A program made the position numbers and the translations under genes. This document shows positions 1 to 12,466 of a stretch of 14,797 bases of DNA, in pieces. The notes beneath the pieces are model-generated. The model made no database searches and had not been told where the DNA came from. It saw only the letters and a program-made list of their open reading frames with translations. Origin of the DNA: Nitrospinota bacterium (GTDB lineage: Bacteria; Tectomicrobia; Entotheonellia; J063); the NCBI GenBank assembly GCA_003696125.1, contig RFHZ01000399.1, positions 1 to 14,797 on the forward strand, read 5' to 3'. Each line of letters begins with the position of its first letter. Positions within the stretch are counted from its first letter, which is position 1.

Positions 1-1346
1 CCCAGCTCCCTGCCCTCATCATTTCCACCGCAGCCGGGGTGGTGGTCACCCGTGTCTCTAGCGACATGGATCTCGGCCGCCAGATCAGGGACCAGTTCTT
101 TATCCATCCCAAGGCCATCGGCACCGCTGCTGGCATTCTCCTGCTCCTGGGACTGGTACCCGGCCTTCCCCAGCTCCCCTTCCTCCTCCTGGCCACCCTG
201 AGCGGCACGGCAGCCTACTATATCAGCCAGGGGCAGAGGAGGGCAGAGGAAGAGCGCCAGATGGTGGAAAGGGAGGCCCCTTCCGCCCCTGCAGAGGAGG
301 CGATCGATCCCCTGGAGGCTTTGGCTCCCATCGATCTACTGGAACTGGAGGTCGGGTACGGCCTGATCCCCCTGGTCGATGTGGAGCAGGATGGGGAACT
401 CCTCAGCCGCATCCGTTCTGTCCGCCGCCAGATCGCCCAGGAACTGGGAGCCATGGTCCCTCCCCTCCACATCCGGGACAACCTGCAGTTAAAACCGGGA
501 GAGTACAGCATCCTGATCAAGGGAGTGGAAGTGGCACGGGGAGAGTTGATGCTCGACCACTATCTGGCCATGAGTCCGGGAGAGACCAGCGGAGAGATCC
601 AGGGGATTCCGACCACCGAGCCGGCCTTTGGTCTTCCTGCCTACTGGATCCGGGCCGAGGAGAAAGAGAAGGCGCAATTCGCCGGGTACACGGTGGTCGA
701 TCTCTCTACGGTCATCATCACCCATCTCACCGAAGTCATCAAGCAGCATATCCATGAGCTGTTGAGCCGGGAGGATGTCCAGAAGCTGCTCAACCGGTTC
801 GCCCAGGATTATCCCAAGGTGGTGGAAGAGCTGGTTCCTGCCCAGCTTTCCCTGGGAGGGGTACAGAAGGTCTTGCAAAATCTCCTCCGGGAACAGATCC
901 CGATCCGTGATCTCCTCACCATCCTGGAAACCCTGGCCGATTATGCCCCCCTGATAAAAGATCCGCTCATCCTCACCGAATATGTGCGGCAGAGCCTGGC
1001 CCGGGTCATCACCAAGAAGTGGGCAACACCGGAGGGAGAGCTCGGAGCAGTGATTCTCGCCTTTGAGGCGGAGGAGAAGTTGAGCAAGGCCATTCAGCGA
1101 ACCGATCATGGCTCCTATCTGGCGCTCGATCCCACCACAACGCAACGGCTCATCGGGGAGTTGAGCAAGGCGGTGGAACGGTGGCCGGTGGAACGCTATC
1201 CGGTACCGATCCTTCTGACCGCTCCCCTGATTCGTCCCCATGTGAAGCGCTTAATCGAATCCTTTCTCCCGCAGCTGGTCGTCCTTTCCCACAACGAGAT
1301 CTTATCTACCGTCCGTATCAATAACCTGGGGGTCGTGAGGATATAG
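1..1346 (+). CDS. flhA: Flagellar export gate protein FlhA, C-terminal part (5' end cut by window)
   Basis: FlhA is the large inner-membrane subunit of the flagellar type III export gate; its cytoplasmic part docks chaperone-substrate complexes. The reading frame is open from base 3, giving 447 residues plus a stop, against roughly 690 for a full FlhA, so about the first third is missing. The visible part starts in the conserved stretch around LPALIISTAAG and VVVTRVSSD. It continues through the last hydrophobic segments (about fragment residues 36-77), then a charged linker and the cytoplasmic domain. Family landmarks include LELEVGYGLIPLVD, LPAYWI, VVDLSTVIITHLTEVI, the RDLLTILETLADYAPL block and the C-terminal VRINNLGVV. 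No frameshift is visible. The GTG at 39 is only an internal codon, not a start. The stop is 3 bases before flhF, so the two are very likely cotranscribed. Confidence 0.96.
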   Translation, partial: QLPALIISTAAGVVVTRVSSDMDLGRQIRDQFFIHPKAIGTAAGILLLLGLVPGLPQLPFLLLATLSGTAAYYISQGQRRAEEERQMVEREAPSAPAEEAIDPLEALAPIDLLELEVGYGLIPLVDVEQDGELLSRIRSVRRQIAQELGAMVPPLHIRDNLQLKPGEYSILIKGVEVARGELMLDHYLAMSPGETSGEIQGIPTTEPAFGLPAYWIRAEEKEKAQFAGYTVVDLSTVIITHLTEVIKQHIHELLSREDVQKLLNRFAQDYPKVVEELVPAQLSLGGVQKVLQNLLREQIPIRDLLTILETLADYAPLIKDPLILTEYVRQSLARVITKKWATPEGELGAVILAFEAEEKLSKAIQRTDHGSYLALDPTTTQRLIGELSKAVERWPVERYPVPILLTAPLIRPHVKRLIESFLPQLVVLSHNEILSTVRINNLGVVRI

Positions 1347-1349
1347 GAG

Positions 1350-2600
1350 ATGCAGGTCAGACGATTCGAAGCAGTCGATATGCAAGAAGCCTTGCGCCTG
1401 GTGAAGCAAGAACTCGGTCCGCATGCCATCATCCTCTCCACCCGGAGCATAAAAAAAGGGAAGGGGACCTTTGGACTCTTCGGGCGCCCCATGGTTGAGG
1501 TCACGGCCGCTGTCGATCGAGAGCAGGTGCATCCATCAGAGACAACGCCGGAGCGCCGTTCCTCTCGTGCCCTTCGCCCTCCTGCGCAAGAGGCACCTGC
1601 TGCACCGCTGGAGATGACCCGGCTTCTGGCCCCTCTCCAGCAGGAACTCTTACAGGTGAAAGACCTCCTGCACCAACTCTCCCAGGAGACCCGGCAGACG
1701 GTTCCGTTCACCCTGGGGAGTCTGGAGCGAGAATTTAGCGCGGTGAAGAAGATGATCGAGTTCCTGGTGCAGCATCGACAGGAAGAGGCGATGCCGCTTA
1801 TCATTCCCCCTCTGCTTCCCCTGTATCAGCGCCTTGTCAGCAGCGGCGTGGAGGAGCCGATCGCCCGTCGTCTGGTCGAGAAAGCGCAGAACAGCGCGGA
1901 GAAAGGCCGGCGAGAAGAAGACCGATACATGCGATATTACTTCGTAAAGCTCCTGTTGCAGGAGGTTCCCATCTTCGGTCCCCTGCCGCTCAGGGAAGGG
2001 GAACAGACCGTGGCCGCCTTTGTCGGGCCGACCGGGGTGGGGAAGACCACCACCATCGCCAAGCTGGCTGCCCATTATGCCCTGGGGGAAAAGCGGAAGG
2101 TTGCCCTGCTTACCCTGGACACCTACCGTATTGCCGCGGTAGAGCAGCTCCGCACCTTTGCCGAGATCATGGGACTATCCGTCGATGTCGTCCTGAGCCC
2201 GGCCGAACTCCATCGCCTGCTCTCCCACCACCAGGACAAGGACCTCATTCTGATCGATACGGCAGGGAGGAGTCAACGGGACGAGGTGCAGATGGCAGAG
2301 CTCTCCTCCTTCTTTGCTGATAGCCCGTCCATCTCACTCCATCTGGTGCTCAGCGCTACGGCCAGCCCCCAGAATCTCATGGAAACGGTGGAACGCTTCC
2401 AGCGATTGCCGCTGCAGAGCCTGGTCTTTACCAAACTGGACGAGAGCAACACCTTTGGCACCATTCTCAGCACCTCGCTCCAGGCCCAGCTCCCCCTTTC
2501 CTACCTGACCACCGGCCAACGGGTACCCGAAGATATCGAAGTGGCGACACCGGAACGGATCGTGGACCTGCTCCTGCAGGTTTCCCAATGGCACGACTAA
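1350..2600 (+). CDS. flhF: Flagellar biosynthesis GTPase FlhF (SRP-type)
   Basis: FlhF is an SRP-family GTPase that, in polar flagellates, places the first flagellar components at the cell pole. The protein has 416 residues, within the family range. The N-terminus (MQVRRFEAVDMQEALRLVKQ, then LGPHAIILSTRSIKKG) is the typical FlhF B-domain opening. A variable region with many Pro, Gln and Glu follows (about 55-150), then a helical N domain and the G domain. GTP-binding motifs are intact: G1 GPTGVGKTTT at 226-235, the DTYRIAAVEQL block, G3 DTAGR at 303-307 and G4 TKLD at 361-364. The ATG lies 3 bases after the flhA stop. GAGG at 1337-1340 serves as ribosome-binding site with 9-base spacing, while a second AGGAG directly abuts the ATG. 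flhG follows at once, and FlhG is the known regulator of FlhF GTPase activity. Confidence 0.97.
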   Translation: MQVRRFEAVDMQEALRLVKQELGPHAIILSTRSIKKGKGTFGLFGRPMVEVTAAVDREQVHPSETTPERRSSRALRPPAQEAPAAPLEMTRLLAPLQQELLQVKDLLHQLSQETRQTVPFTLGSLEREFSAVKKMIEFLVQHRQEEAMPLIIPPLLPLYQRLVSSGVEEPIARRLVEKAQNSAEKGRREEDRYMRYYFVKLLLQEVPIFGPLPLREGEQTVAAFVGPTGVGKTTTIAKLAAHYALGEKRKVALLTLDTYRIAAVEQLRTFAEIMGLSVDVVLSPAELHRLLSHHQDKDLILIDTAGRSQRDEVQMAELSSFFADSPSISLHLVLSATASPQNLMETVERFQRLPLQSLVFTKLDESNTFGTILSTSLQAQLPLSYLTTGQRVPEDIEVATPERIVDLLLQVSQWHD

Positions 2601-2602
2601 TC

Positions 2603-2607
2603 GGAGG
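2603..2607 (+). promoter_or_regulatory. Ribosome-binding site that fixes the flhG start at 2615
   Basis: GGAGG ends 7 bases before the ATG at 2615, an ideal spacing. The earlier in-frame ATG at 2588 lies inside flhF and has no comparable site upstream. The N-terminus from 2615 also matches the family opening (MDQAxxLR), which supports this choice. Confidence 0.8.
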
Positions 2608-2614
2608 CGAGGAG

Positions 2615-3547
2615 ATGGATCAAGCCATGACATTGCGGCAGATGCGAGAACAGACCAATCCAGAGCGTGCCGAAGCCAAAGTCACCTTCTTAGAGAATCG
2701 ACGCCAGGCAGATCAAGGGGTCAAGGTCTTCTCCATTACCAGCGGGAAAGGTGGGGTGGGCAAGACCCATATCGTGGTCAATCTCGCCTTTGCCCTGCGT
2801 CGGCTGGGAGCCAGGGTCATGATCTTTGACGCAGACCTCGGCCTGGCCAACGTGGACGTCTTGCTGGGATTGACCCCCCAGTGTAATATCCAGCATGTAC
2901 TCGATGGCCAAAAGAGCCTGGAGGAAATCCTGATCGAAGGGCCAGAAGGGATCATCATCCTGCCGGCAAGCTCTGGCGTCCAGGACCTGGTCGATCTGAG
3001 TGAAAGCCAGCAGTTACAACTGCTGGCCGAGCTCGATTCGCTGGAGCGAGACATCGATATCCTCCTCGTCGATACCGGTGCCGGCATCTCCTCCAATGTC
3101 ATGTACTTCAACGTGGCTGCCCAGGAGATCATCGTCGTGGTCACGCCGGAGCCGACCTCGATCACCGATGCCTATGCCCTCATGAAGGTCCTGGCCACTA
3201 AATATGCGGAGAAGCATTTTAAGGTGTTGCTGAATGCGGTTTCCGATGCGGTCGAAGCCAAAGAAGTCTTTCGGCGGCTTAGCCTCGTCGCCGAACGCTT
3301 CCTGGATATCTCTATCGACTACCTGGGATTCATCGTGTACGACCCGGCCTTCTCCAAGGCGGTACGGCGGCAGAAGGCCCTGCTCGATCTCTATCCGCAT
3401 TCTGCAGCCGGTCGCTGTTTCCAGCAACTGGCCCGCCATCTCATGGAGATCCCGGAGGTTACCTACCCTAAAGGGAACATCCAGTTTTTCTGGAAACGGC
3501 TGCTGACGAGACGTTCCCAGCCGTCTCCTCTCTTTTCCGACCGGTAA
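2615..3547 (+). CDS. flhG: Flagellar number regulator FlhG (MinD-like ATPase, FleN/YlxH family)
   Basis: FlhG is a MinD/ParA-type ATPase that limits flagellar number and stimulates the FlhF GTPase. With the start at 2615 the protein has 310 residues. Residues 2-8 read DQAMTLR, matching the DQAxxLR motif known to activate FlhF. The deviant Walker A SGKGGVGKT is at 43-51 with both lysines, K45 and K50. The switch motif DADLGLANVD begins at D72, and the second switch DTGAGIS begins at D153. The C-terminal part (about 230-310) is basic and amphipathic in places, as expected for the membrane-targeting end of MinD relatives. A longer form from ATG 2588 would add nine residues and overlap flhF; I reject it because both the ribosome-binding site and the family N-terminus favour 2615. 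The gene follows flhF by 14 bases. Confidence 0.96.
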   Translation: MDQAMTLRQMREQTNPERAEAKVTFLENRRQADQGVKVFSITSGKGGVGKTHIVVNLAFALRRLGARVMIFDADLGLANVDVLLGLTPQCNIQHVLDGQKSLEEILIEGPEGIIILPASSGVQDLVDLSESQQLQLLAELDSLERDIDILLVDTGAGISSNVMYFNVAAQEIIVVVTPEPTSITDAYALMKVLATKYAEKHFKVLLNAVSDAVEAKEVFRRLSLVAERFLDISIDYLGFIVYDPAFSKAVRRQKALLDLYPHSAAGRCFQQLARHLMEIPEVTYPKGNIQFFWKRLLTRRSQPSPLFSDR

Positions 3548-3659
3548 GGGGCGGAGGTGTTGAACATTGCGCACAAAGCCGGCACGAACACAGGGTAAAC
3601 GACCAGCAGGGGGAGCAGTACCAGACCCTGGACACGAAACGCGCATAAAGGAGAGGTCC
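3548..3659 (+). other. 112-base gap between flhG and fliA with a short inverted repeat
   Basis: This is the largest gap in the window. It is open in the fliA frame from a TTG at 3567, which has a GGAGG 9 bases upstream (3553-3557) and would add 31 basic residues to FliA. It also holds an inverted repeat: CAGGGT at 3591-3596 and ACCCTG at 3625-3630, separated by 28 bases. I see no convincing promoter or terminator in it. It may be a plain spacer, a leader, or an N-terminal extension of FliA. Confidence 0.4.
3648..3653 (+). promoter_or_regulatory. Ribosome-binding site supporting the fliA start at 3660
   Basis: The string AAAGGAGAG sits just before the ATG at 3660, with about 6 bases between its GGAG core and the ATG. 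The same nine bases precede the cheY start (4480-4488) and an internal ATG in the large hybrid kinase (8888-8896), so this looks like the house form of a strong site. Confidence 0.7.
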
Positions 3660-4427
3660 ATGAGCGGTATACCGAAGAGTTATACCAGGAGGGGAAAGGA
3701 GATCGATCCCCAGGAGAAGGAACGCCTGATCCTGGAATACGCCCCTCTTATCAAGTACATCGCCCAACGGCTCGCCATGCGACTTCCCCCTCATATCTCG
3801 GCAGAAGACCTGATCAATGCCGGGGTCATCGGCCTCATCGATGCCATCGAAAAGTACGATCCTTCTCGCGATAATACCTTTAAGACCTATGCGGAGTTCC
3901 GCATCCGGGGGGCGATGCTCGATGAACTGCGGAGCCTCGATTGGGCACCACGTTCCGTGCGGCAAAAGGCCAACACCATCGAACGCGCCTATGAGACGTT
4001 GGAACGGGACCTGGGGAGATCGGCCAGCGATGAAGAGGTGGCCACCCTGCTCGGTATCAATCTGCACGAATTCTACACCTGGCTGCATCAGATCCGGGGA
4101 ACAGCCCTGCTGAGCATCGACGCCTTAACGACACCGACAGCGGATGGAGAAGAGCTCAACCTCCTGGAGATCCTCTCCAATCCGGAAGAACAGAGCCCTT
4201 TCCAACTGGTCCAGGCACAACGGTTACGCGACATGGTGGCAGAAGCGATCGATCGCCTCCCCTACCAGGAGAAGGTGGTCATTTCGCTCTACTACTACGA
4301 GGAGCTCACCATGAAAGAGATCGGAGAGGTGATGGGTATCACCGAATCGCGGGTATCCCAGATCCATACCAAAGCCATTCTCCGCCTGCGCGGGCGGCTC
4401 AAAATCCTCCAAGAGGAGTGGAAATAG
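3660..4427 (+). CDS. fliA: RNA polymerase sigma factor FliA (sigma-28, flagellar)
   Basis: FliA directs RNA polymerase to late flagellar and chemotaxis promoters. From the ATG at 3660 the protein has 255 residues, a usual size for sigma-28. Region 1.2/2 spans about 18-92, with LILEYAPLIKYIAQRLAMRL and the core-binding/-10 recognition block around LINAGVIGLIDAIEKYDP and FKTYAEFRIRGAMLDELR. Region 3 (about 93-150) contains RSLDWAPRSVRQKA and the DEEVATLLGI helix, both typical of FliA. Region 4 (about 185-247) has LPYQEKVVISLYYYEELTMK and the helix-turn-helix IGEVMGITESRVSQIHTKAI that reads the -35 element. A longer form from TTG 3567 is possible but its extra residues do not look like the family. 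No flgM is visible here; the anti-sigma factor must be elsewhere. Confidence 0.95.
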   Translation: MSGIPKSYTRRGKEIDPQEKERLILEYAPLIKYIAQRLAMRLPPHISAEDLINAGVIGLIDAIEKYDPSRDNTFKTYAEFRIRGAMLDELRSLDWAPRSVRQKANTIERAYETLERDLGRSASDEEVATLLGINLHEFYTWLHQIRGTALLSIDALTTPTADGEELNLLEILSNPEEQSPFQLVQAQRLRDMVAEAIDRLPYQEKVVISLYYYEELTMKEIGEVMGITESRVSQIHTKAILRLRGRLKILQEEWK

Positions 4428-4429
4428 AC

Positions 4430-4457
4430 TCAAGTTATGGGGTTCAGGCAACGATAA
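4430..4457 (+). promoter_or_regulatory. cheY: Possible sigma-28 (FliA) promoter upstream of cheY
   Basis: TCAAGTTA (4430-4437) matches 6 of 8 bases of the -35 TAAAGTTT, and AACGATAA (4450-4457) matches 6 of 8 of the -10 GCCGATAA. The spacer is 12 bases instead of the usual 11. The site sits right after the fliA stop and 38 bases before the cheY ATG, a sensible place for a FliA-dependent promoter. The match is imperfect, so this is a candidate only. Confidence 0.3.
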
Positions 4458-4495
4458 GAGAGTGATAAGGCTATCGGAGAAAGGAGAGACGGACA

Positions 4496-4882
4496 ATGGG
4501 CATGCTAAATCCGAACTTAAAAATCCTCATCGTGGATGACTTCTCTACCATGCGCCGTATCATCAAGAACATCCTCCGCCAGTTAGGCTACACCAACATC
4601 AGCGAGGCCGAAGATGGGGTGGCGGCCCTGGAACGGCTGCGACGAGAGAAGATCGATTTCGTCATTTCGGATTGGAACATGCCGAACATGAGCGGCCTGG
4701 AGTTGCTGGAAGCGATACGGGCCGATGAAAATCTCAAGGAGATCCCGGTATTGATGGTCACGGCCGAGGCTTTGAAAGATAACGTGGTAAAAGCGGTGAA
4801 AGCCGGGGTGACCAACTACATCATCAAGCCGTTCACGGCAGAGACCCTGAAAGAGAAAATGGAAGCCATCTTTGATAAATAG
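4496..4882 (+). CDS. cheY: Chemotaxis response regulator CheY
   Basis: CheY is the single-domain regulator that, when phosphorylated by CheA, binds the flagellar switch and changes rotation. The protein has 128 residues and is a REC domain only. Key residues are in place: acidic pair D14-D15, phosphoacceptor D59 in [11 protein letters not shown]89 in MVTAEA, Y108 and the invariant K111 in [11 protein letters not shown]. The close fit to classical CheY ([17 protein letters not shown], then the [12 protein letters not shown] block) separates it from the other regulators in this window. The ribosome-binding site AAAGGAGAG (4480-4488) lies 7 bases before the ATG; a second ATG two codons in (4502) is a minor alternative. 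It follows fliA by 68 bases. The usual partners cheZ and cheA do not follow it here, so the kinase for this CheY is outside the window or is one of the downstream kinases (inference). Confidence 0.95.
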   Translation: MGMLNPNLKILIVDDFSTMRRIIKNILRQLGYTNISEAEDGVAALERLRREKIDFVISDWNMPNMSGLELLEAIRADENLKEIPVLMVTAEALKDNVVKAVKAGVTNYIIKPFTAETLKEKMEAIFDK

Positions 4883-4893
4883 GAGCCTGTGCG

Positions 4894-5511
4894 GTGCATA
4901 TCCTGATTGCCGAAGATGATCCGATCTCCTGCCTCTTGCTGGAAACCACCCTCCGCAATTGGGGGTACGAGGTGACGGTAACGGCGAATGGCAACGAGGC
5001 ATGGCAGGTGATCCAGCAACCAGACCCTCCCCTTCTGGCCATTCTCGATTGGATGATGCCGGGGATGGATGGTCTCGAAGTCTGTCAAAAGGTGCGGGCC
5101 ACTCCCCGCCTTCAACACCTCTACCTCCTGTTGCTGACGGCCAAAAACCGACCAGAGGATATCGTGGCCGGCTTAGAGGCAGGAGCGGATGATTACATCA
5201 CCAAGCCGTTTAACCGGGAGGAGTTACGGGCCCGCGTGCGGGCAGGCATACGCATCGTCGAACTGCAACAACGGCTGACCCAGCGGGTCCAGGCGCTAGA
5301 AGAGGCCCTCTCCCAGGTCAAGCAACTGCAGGGGCTCTTACCGATCTGTACCTACTGCAAGAAGATCCGGGACGACCAGAACTACTGGCAGCAGGTGGAA
5401 GACTATATTGCCCGACACTCGGAGGTCCGTTTCAGTCATGCCATCTGCCCTCGCTGCTACGAAAACGTGGTCAAGCCAGAACTGGCCCGGTGGAAAGAGA
5501 CTAGGGGATAG
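4894..5511 (+). CDS. Response regulator with C-terminal four-cysteine module
   Basis: The N-terminal REC domain (about 1-120) is complete: E7-D8-D9, phosphoacceptor D52 in ILDWMMPGMDG, T82 and K104 in YITKPFN. A coiled-coil stretch of about 25 residues follows (122-147). The C-terminal part (148-205) carries C152-x2-C155 in LLPICTYCKKIRDD and C185-x2-C188 in SHAICPRCYENV, with H182 close by. This pattern looks like a zinc- or metal-binding fold. I recall this type of tail on other response regulators and PAS proteins but know no defined function for it. The start is GTG at 4894, with AGGAG (4881-4885) overlapping the cheY stop at 8-base spacing. The stop is 6 bases before the large hybrid kinase, so it is probably that kinase's partner. 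The REC domain is paralogous to that of the GGDEF regulator at 11471. Output could be protein binding, RNA or DNA binding, or redox sensing; none is shown. Confidence 0.9.
   Translation: MHILIAEDDPISCLLLETTLRNWGYEVTVTANGNEAWQVIQQPDPPLLAILDWMMPGMDGLEVCQKVRATPRLQHLYLLLLTAKNRPEDIVAGLEAGADDYITKPFNREELRARVRAGIRIVELQQRLTQRVQALEEALSQVKQLQGLLPICTYCKKIRDDQNYWQQVEDYIARHSEVRFSHAICPRCYENVVKPELARWKETRG
4900..4923 (+). repeat. 24-base identical segment shared by two response regulator genes (copy 1)
   Basis: This segment codes ILIAEDDP at the start of the REC domain. It is identical over 24 bases to 11480-11503 in the REC-GGDEF gene. It is best explained by common ancestry or gene conversion between paralogous genes, not by a mobile repeat. 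Confidence 0.85.
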
Positions 5512-5517
5512 GGTAAC

Positions 5518-9258
<3,741 letters not shown>

Positions 9259-9297
9259 GCACATCTTTATACTGCTGCGGACAGAAGAGGAGTACCG

Positions 9298-10148
9298 ATG
9301 CCGTCAGCGCAGGAGATTGTCCAGAGTTTTGAAGAACTCCGCACCATCCCCCATATCGCCTTGCGGGTCTGCCAGTTGATCTCACACGAGGAGACGACCA
9401 TCCGTCAAATCGAGGAGACCATCCAGCTCGATCCGGTGCTGGTCTCCCGCATTCTCCGCATGGTCAACAGCGCCTATTACGGGCTGCGCAAACCGATTGC
9501 CAGCCTCCCCAAGGCGATCATCTTTCTCGGGCTGAAGAATCTCCGCAACCTGGTGGTAATCGATGCCTTGAGAGGAGTCTTTCTGCGGGAGCAATCGAAT
9601 GGCACCTTTTCCCGCAAACAGCTCTGGATACACTGCACCGCGGTCGGTGTGTGTGCCCGCATGATTGCCCGGCGCCTGCTGGGCCGTACAGGGGAGGATA
9701 CCTTTCTGGCCGGGATACTGCACGATATCGGCCTGATTGTAGAAGATCAAACGCATGAAGCGCTCTTCCGCGAGGTGATCGAGCGGTACCGGGCCGGAAC
9801 AGGACTGCTCATCGAATACGAACAGGAACTCCTGGGGACAGATCATTGTGCCGTGGGGGAGGCCTTAGCCGCACGGTGGGGTTTTCCTGAAGCCGTCCAA
9901 CAGGCCATTCTGCATCATCATACGGCCATCGAACACGAGGCAGAACTCCAGCAGATGCCCGCCGTATTGCAGATTGCCCATCATATCGCCAACACCGCCG
10001 GCTACCAGGCCTTTTCCGAAAAGACCGATCCCCCCTTAGGCATCATCGTCGATCATATCCAGCAGCAGGCGGTAGAGTACCAGGCACTCACCGAAGCCTT
10101 CTGCAAGGAGATGGAAAAAGCGGCGCGTTTGTATGAGGATGAGGGGAT

Positions 10149-10152
<4 letters not shown>
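9298..10152 (+). CDS. HDOD domain signalling protein
   Basis: HDOD is a non-catalytic or uncharacterised relative of the HD-GYP phosphohydrolases, common in c-di-GMP and motility signalling networks. The protein has 284 residues and is almost entirely one HDOD domain. Recognition points are [18 protein letters not shown] at the N-terminus, [20 protein letters not shown] (about 38-57), [26 protein letters not shown] (60-85), and [12 protein letters not shown] (138-148). Several HD-type metal-ligand positions are kept: H112, H142-D143, H183 and H206-H208. The Lys usual after HDIG in HD-GYP enzymes is Leu146 here, and the GYP motif is absent. The start ATG has AGAGGAG (9286-9292) 5 bases upstream. 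The gene follows the hybrid kinase by 39 bases, and its stop overlaps the next kinase's start in an ATGA, so it is translationally coupled to that kinase. It has no REC domain of its own. Confidence 0.92.
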
Positions 10153-11441
<1,289 letters not shown>

Positions 11442-11470
11442 TGTGACAGCGAGGATAAGGAGTAGAAGGC

Positions 11471-12466
11471 ATGGTACAGATCCTGATTGCCGAAGATGAT
11501 CCGGTTTCCCGCCGCCTGTTAGAAATCACCCTGCGCAAGTGGGGCTACGAGGTCGTGGTGACCTGTGATGGGGAAGAGGCCTGGCAGAGATTACAGCAGG
11601 AGGACGCCCCCCGGCTGGCCATCCTCGACTGGATGATGCCCAAGATGGACGGGTTAGAGGTGTGCCGCAAGGTACGAGCGCAGAAGGCAGAACCGTACAC
11701 CTACCTCATCCTCCTGACCGCCAAGGGGCAGAAAGAGGATATCGTTGCCGGACTGGAATCCGGAGCAGACGATTACGTCACCAAGCCCTTTCATGCCCAT
11801 GAACTGCGGGTGCGCCTGCGGGCCGGTGAACGCATCCTCGATCTGCAGGCCAAACTGATCGAAGCCCGGGAAGCCTTGCGGGTACAGGCCACCCACGATT
11901 TCTTGACCGGACTGTGGAATCGCGCCGCCATCTTCGACCTGCTCCGGCAGGAACTGGCCCGGGCAGAGCGGGAGAAGCGCATGCTGGCCATCGCTGTCAT
12001 GGACCTGGATCACTTCAAGTGTATCAACGATACCTATGGACATCTGGTCGGGGATACGGTGCTCCGGGAGACGGTACAGCGTATCCGTCCTCTCTTACGT
12101 ATCTACGATGCCCTGGGACGGTACGGTGGGGAAGAGTTCCTGCTGGTACTCCCCGGGTGTGATGCGCTGGAAGCGGTACGGGTCGCCGAACGCATCCGGG
12201 TGGAGATCTGCCAGACCCCGATCAAGGCAGAGGGGAAAGAGGTTGCCGTGACCTGTAGTCTCGGCGTGGCCATCTTCGATCCTGCCCGGCCTATGGACAT
12301 GGATGCCTGTATCCGTACCGCGGATAGGGCCCTCTACCAGGCCAAGTCCAACGGCCGGAACCGTGTCGAGCTGGCCGCAACTACAGATGGAAAAAGGAAA
12401 TTTCTCTCTGCACACGAGGTGCTAGCCCATGCAGAACAAGACCTCTCCTACCGCACTGGTCGTTAA
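11471..12466 (+). CDS. Response regulator diguanylate cyclase (REC-GGDEF)
   Basis: The protein has 331 residues and makes the second messenger c-di-GMP from two GTP under REC control, as in PleD/WspR-type enzymes. REC (about 1-120) has E8-D9-D10, phosphoacceptor D53 in ILDWMMPKMDG and K105 in YVTKPFH. A short helix (122-140) leads into the GGDEF domain (141-300), which opens with THDFLTGLWNRAAIF. The active-site signature is GGEEF at 219-223 in RYGGEEFLLVLPG. The inhibitory I-site RxxD (R210-D213) is intact five residues upstream, so product feedback is expected. DLDHFKCINDTYGHLVGD supplies the metal and guanine contacts. AAGGAG (11458-11463) precedes the ATG by 7 bases. The gene follows a REC-less kinase by 29 bases and its last 38 bases overlap the next kinase. 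With the flagellar genes upstream, control of motility versus attachment is a reasonable inference. Confidence 0.95.
   Translation: MVQILIAEDDPVSRRLLEITLRKWGYEVVVTCDGEEAWQRLQQEDAPRLAILDWMMPKMDGLEVCRKVRAQKAEPYTYLILLTAKGQKEDIVAGLESGADDYVTKPFHAHELRVRLRAGERILDLQAKLIEAREALRVQATHDFLTGLWNRAAIFDLLRQELARAEREKRMLAIAVMDLDHFKCINDTYGHLVGDTVLRETVQRIRPLLRIYDALGRYGGEEFLLVLPGCDALEAVRVAERIRVEICQTPIKAEGKEVAVTCSLGVAIFDPARPMDMDACIRTADRALYQAKSNGRNRVELAATTDGKRKFLSAHEVLAHAEQDLSYRTGR
11480..11503 (+). repeat. 24-base identical segment shared by two response regulator genes (copy 2)
   Basis: This segment is identical to 4900-4923 in the Cys-type regulator and codes the same ILIAEDDP stretch. The match ends at once on both sides at the DNA level, while protein similarity continues through the whole REC domain. 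Confidence 0.85.

Noticed and set aside
39-41. GTG as the start of flhA
   Set aside because: The frame is open to the window edge and the residues before it (LPALIISTAAG) are conserved FlhA sequence, so this is an internal codon.
489-1241. 250-codon open frame on the minus strand inside flhA
   Set aside because: It is antisense to a certain flagellar gene, its protein resembles no family, and it has no ribosome-binding context; a shadow of GC-rich coding sequence.
2588-2614. Nine-residue N-terminal extension of FlhG
   Set aside because: It has no suitable ribosome-binding site and does not match the family start; 2615 is better.
3014-3661. 215-codon minus-strand frame across flhG and the fliA leader
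   Set aside because: It overlaps flhG fully, and its protein is Gly/Arg/Asp-rich and unlike any family I know.
4407-4420. Small inverted repeat at the 3' end of fliA as a terminator
   Set aside because: The five-pair stem has a three-base loop, lies inside the coding sequence and has no T-run after it.
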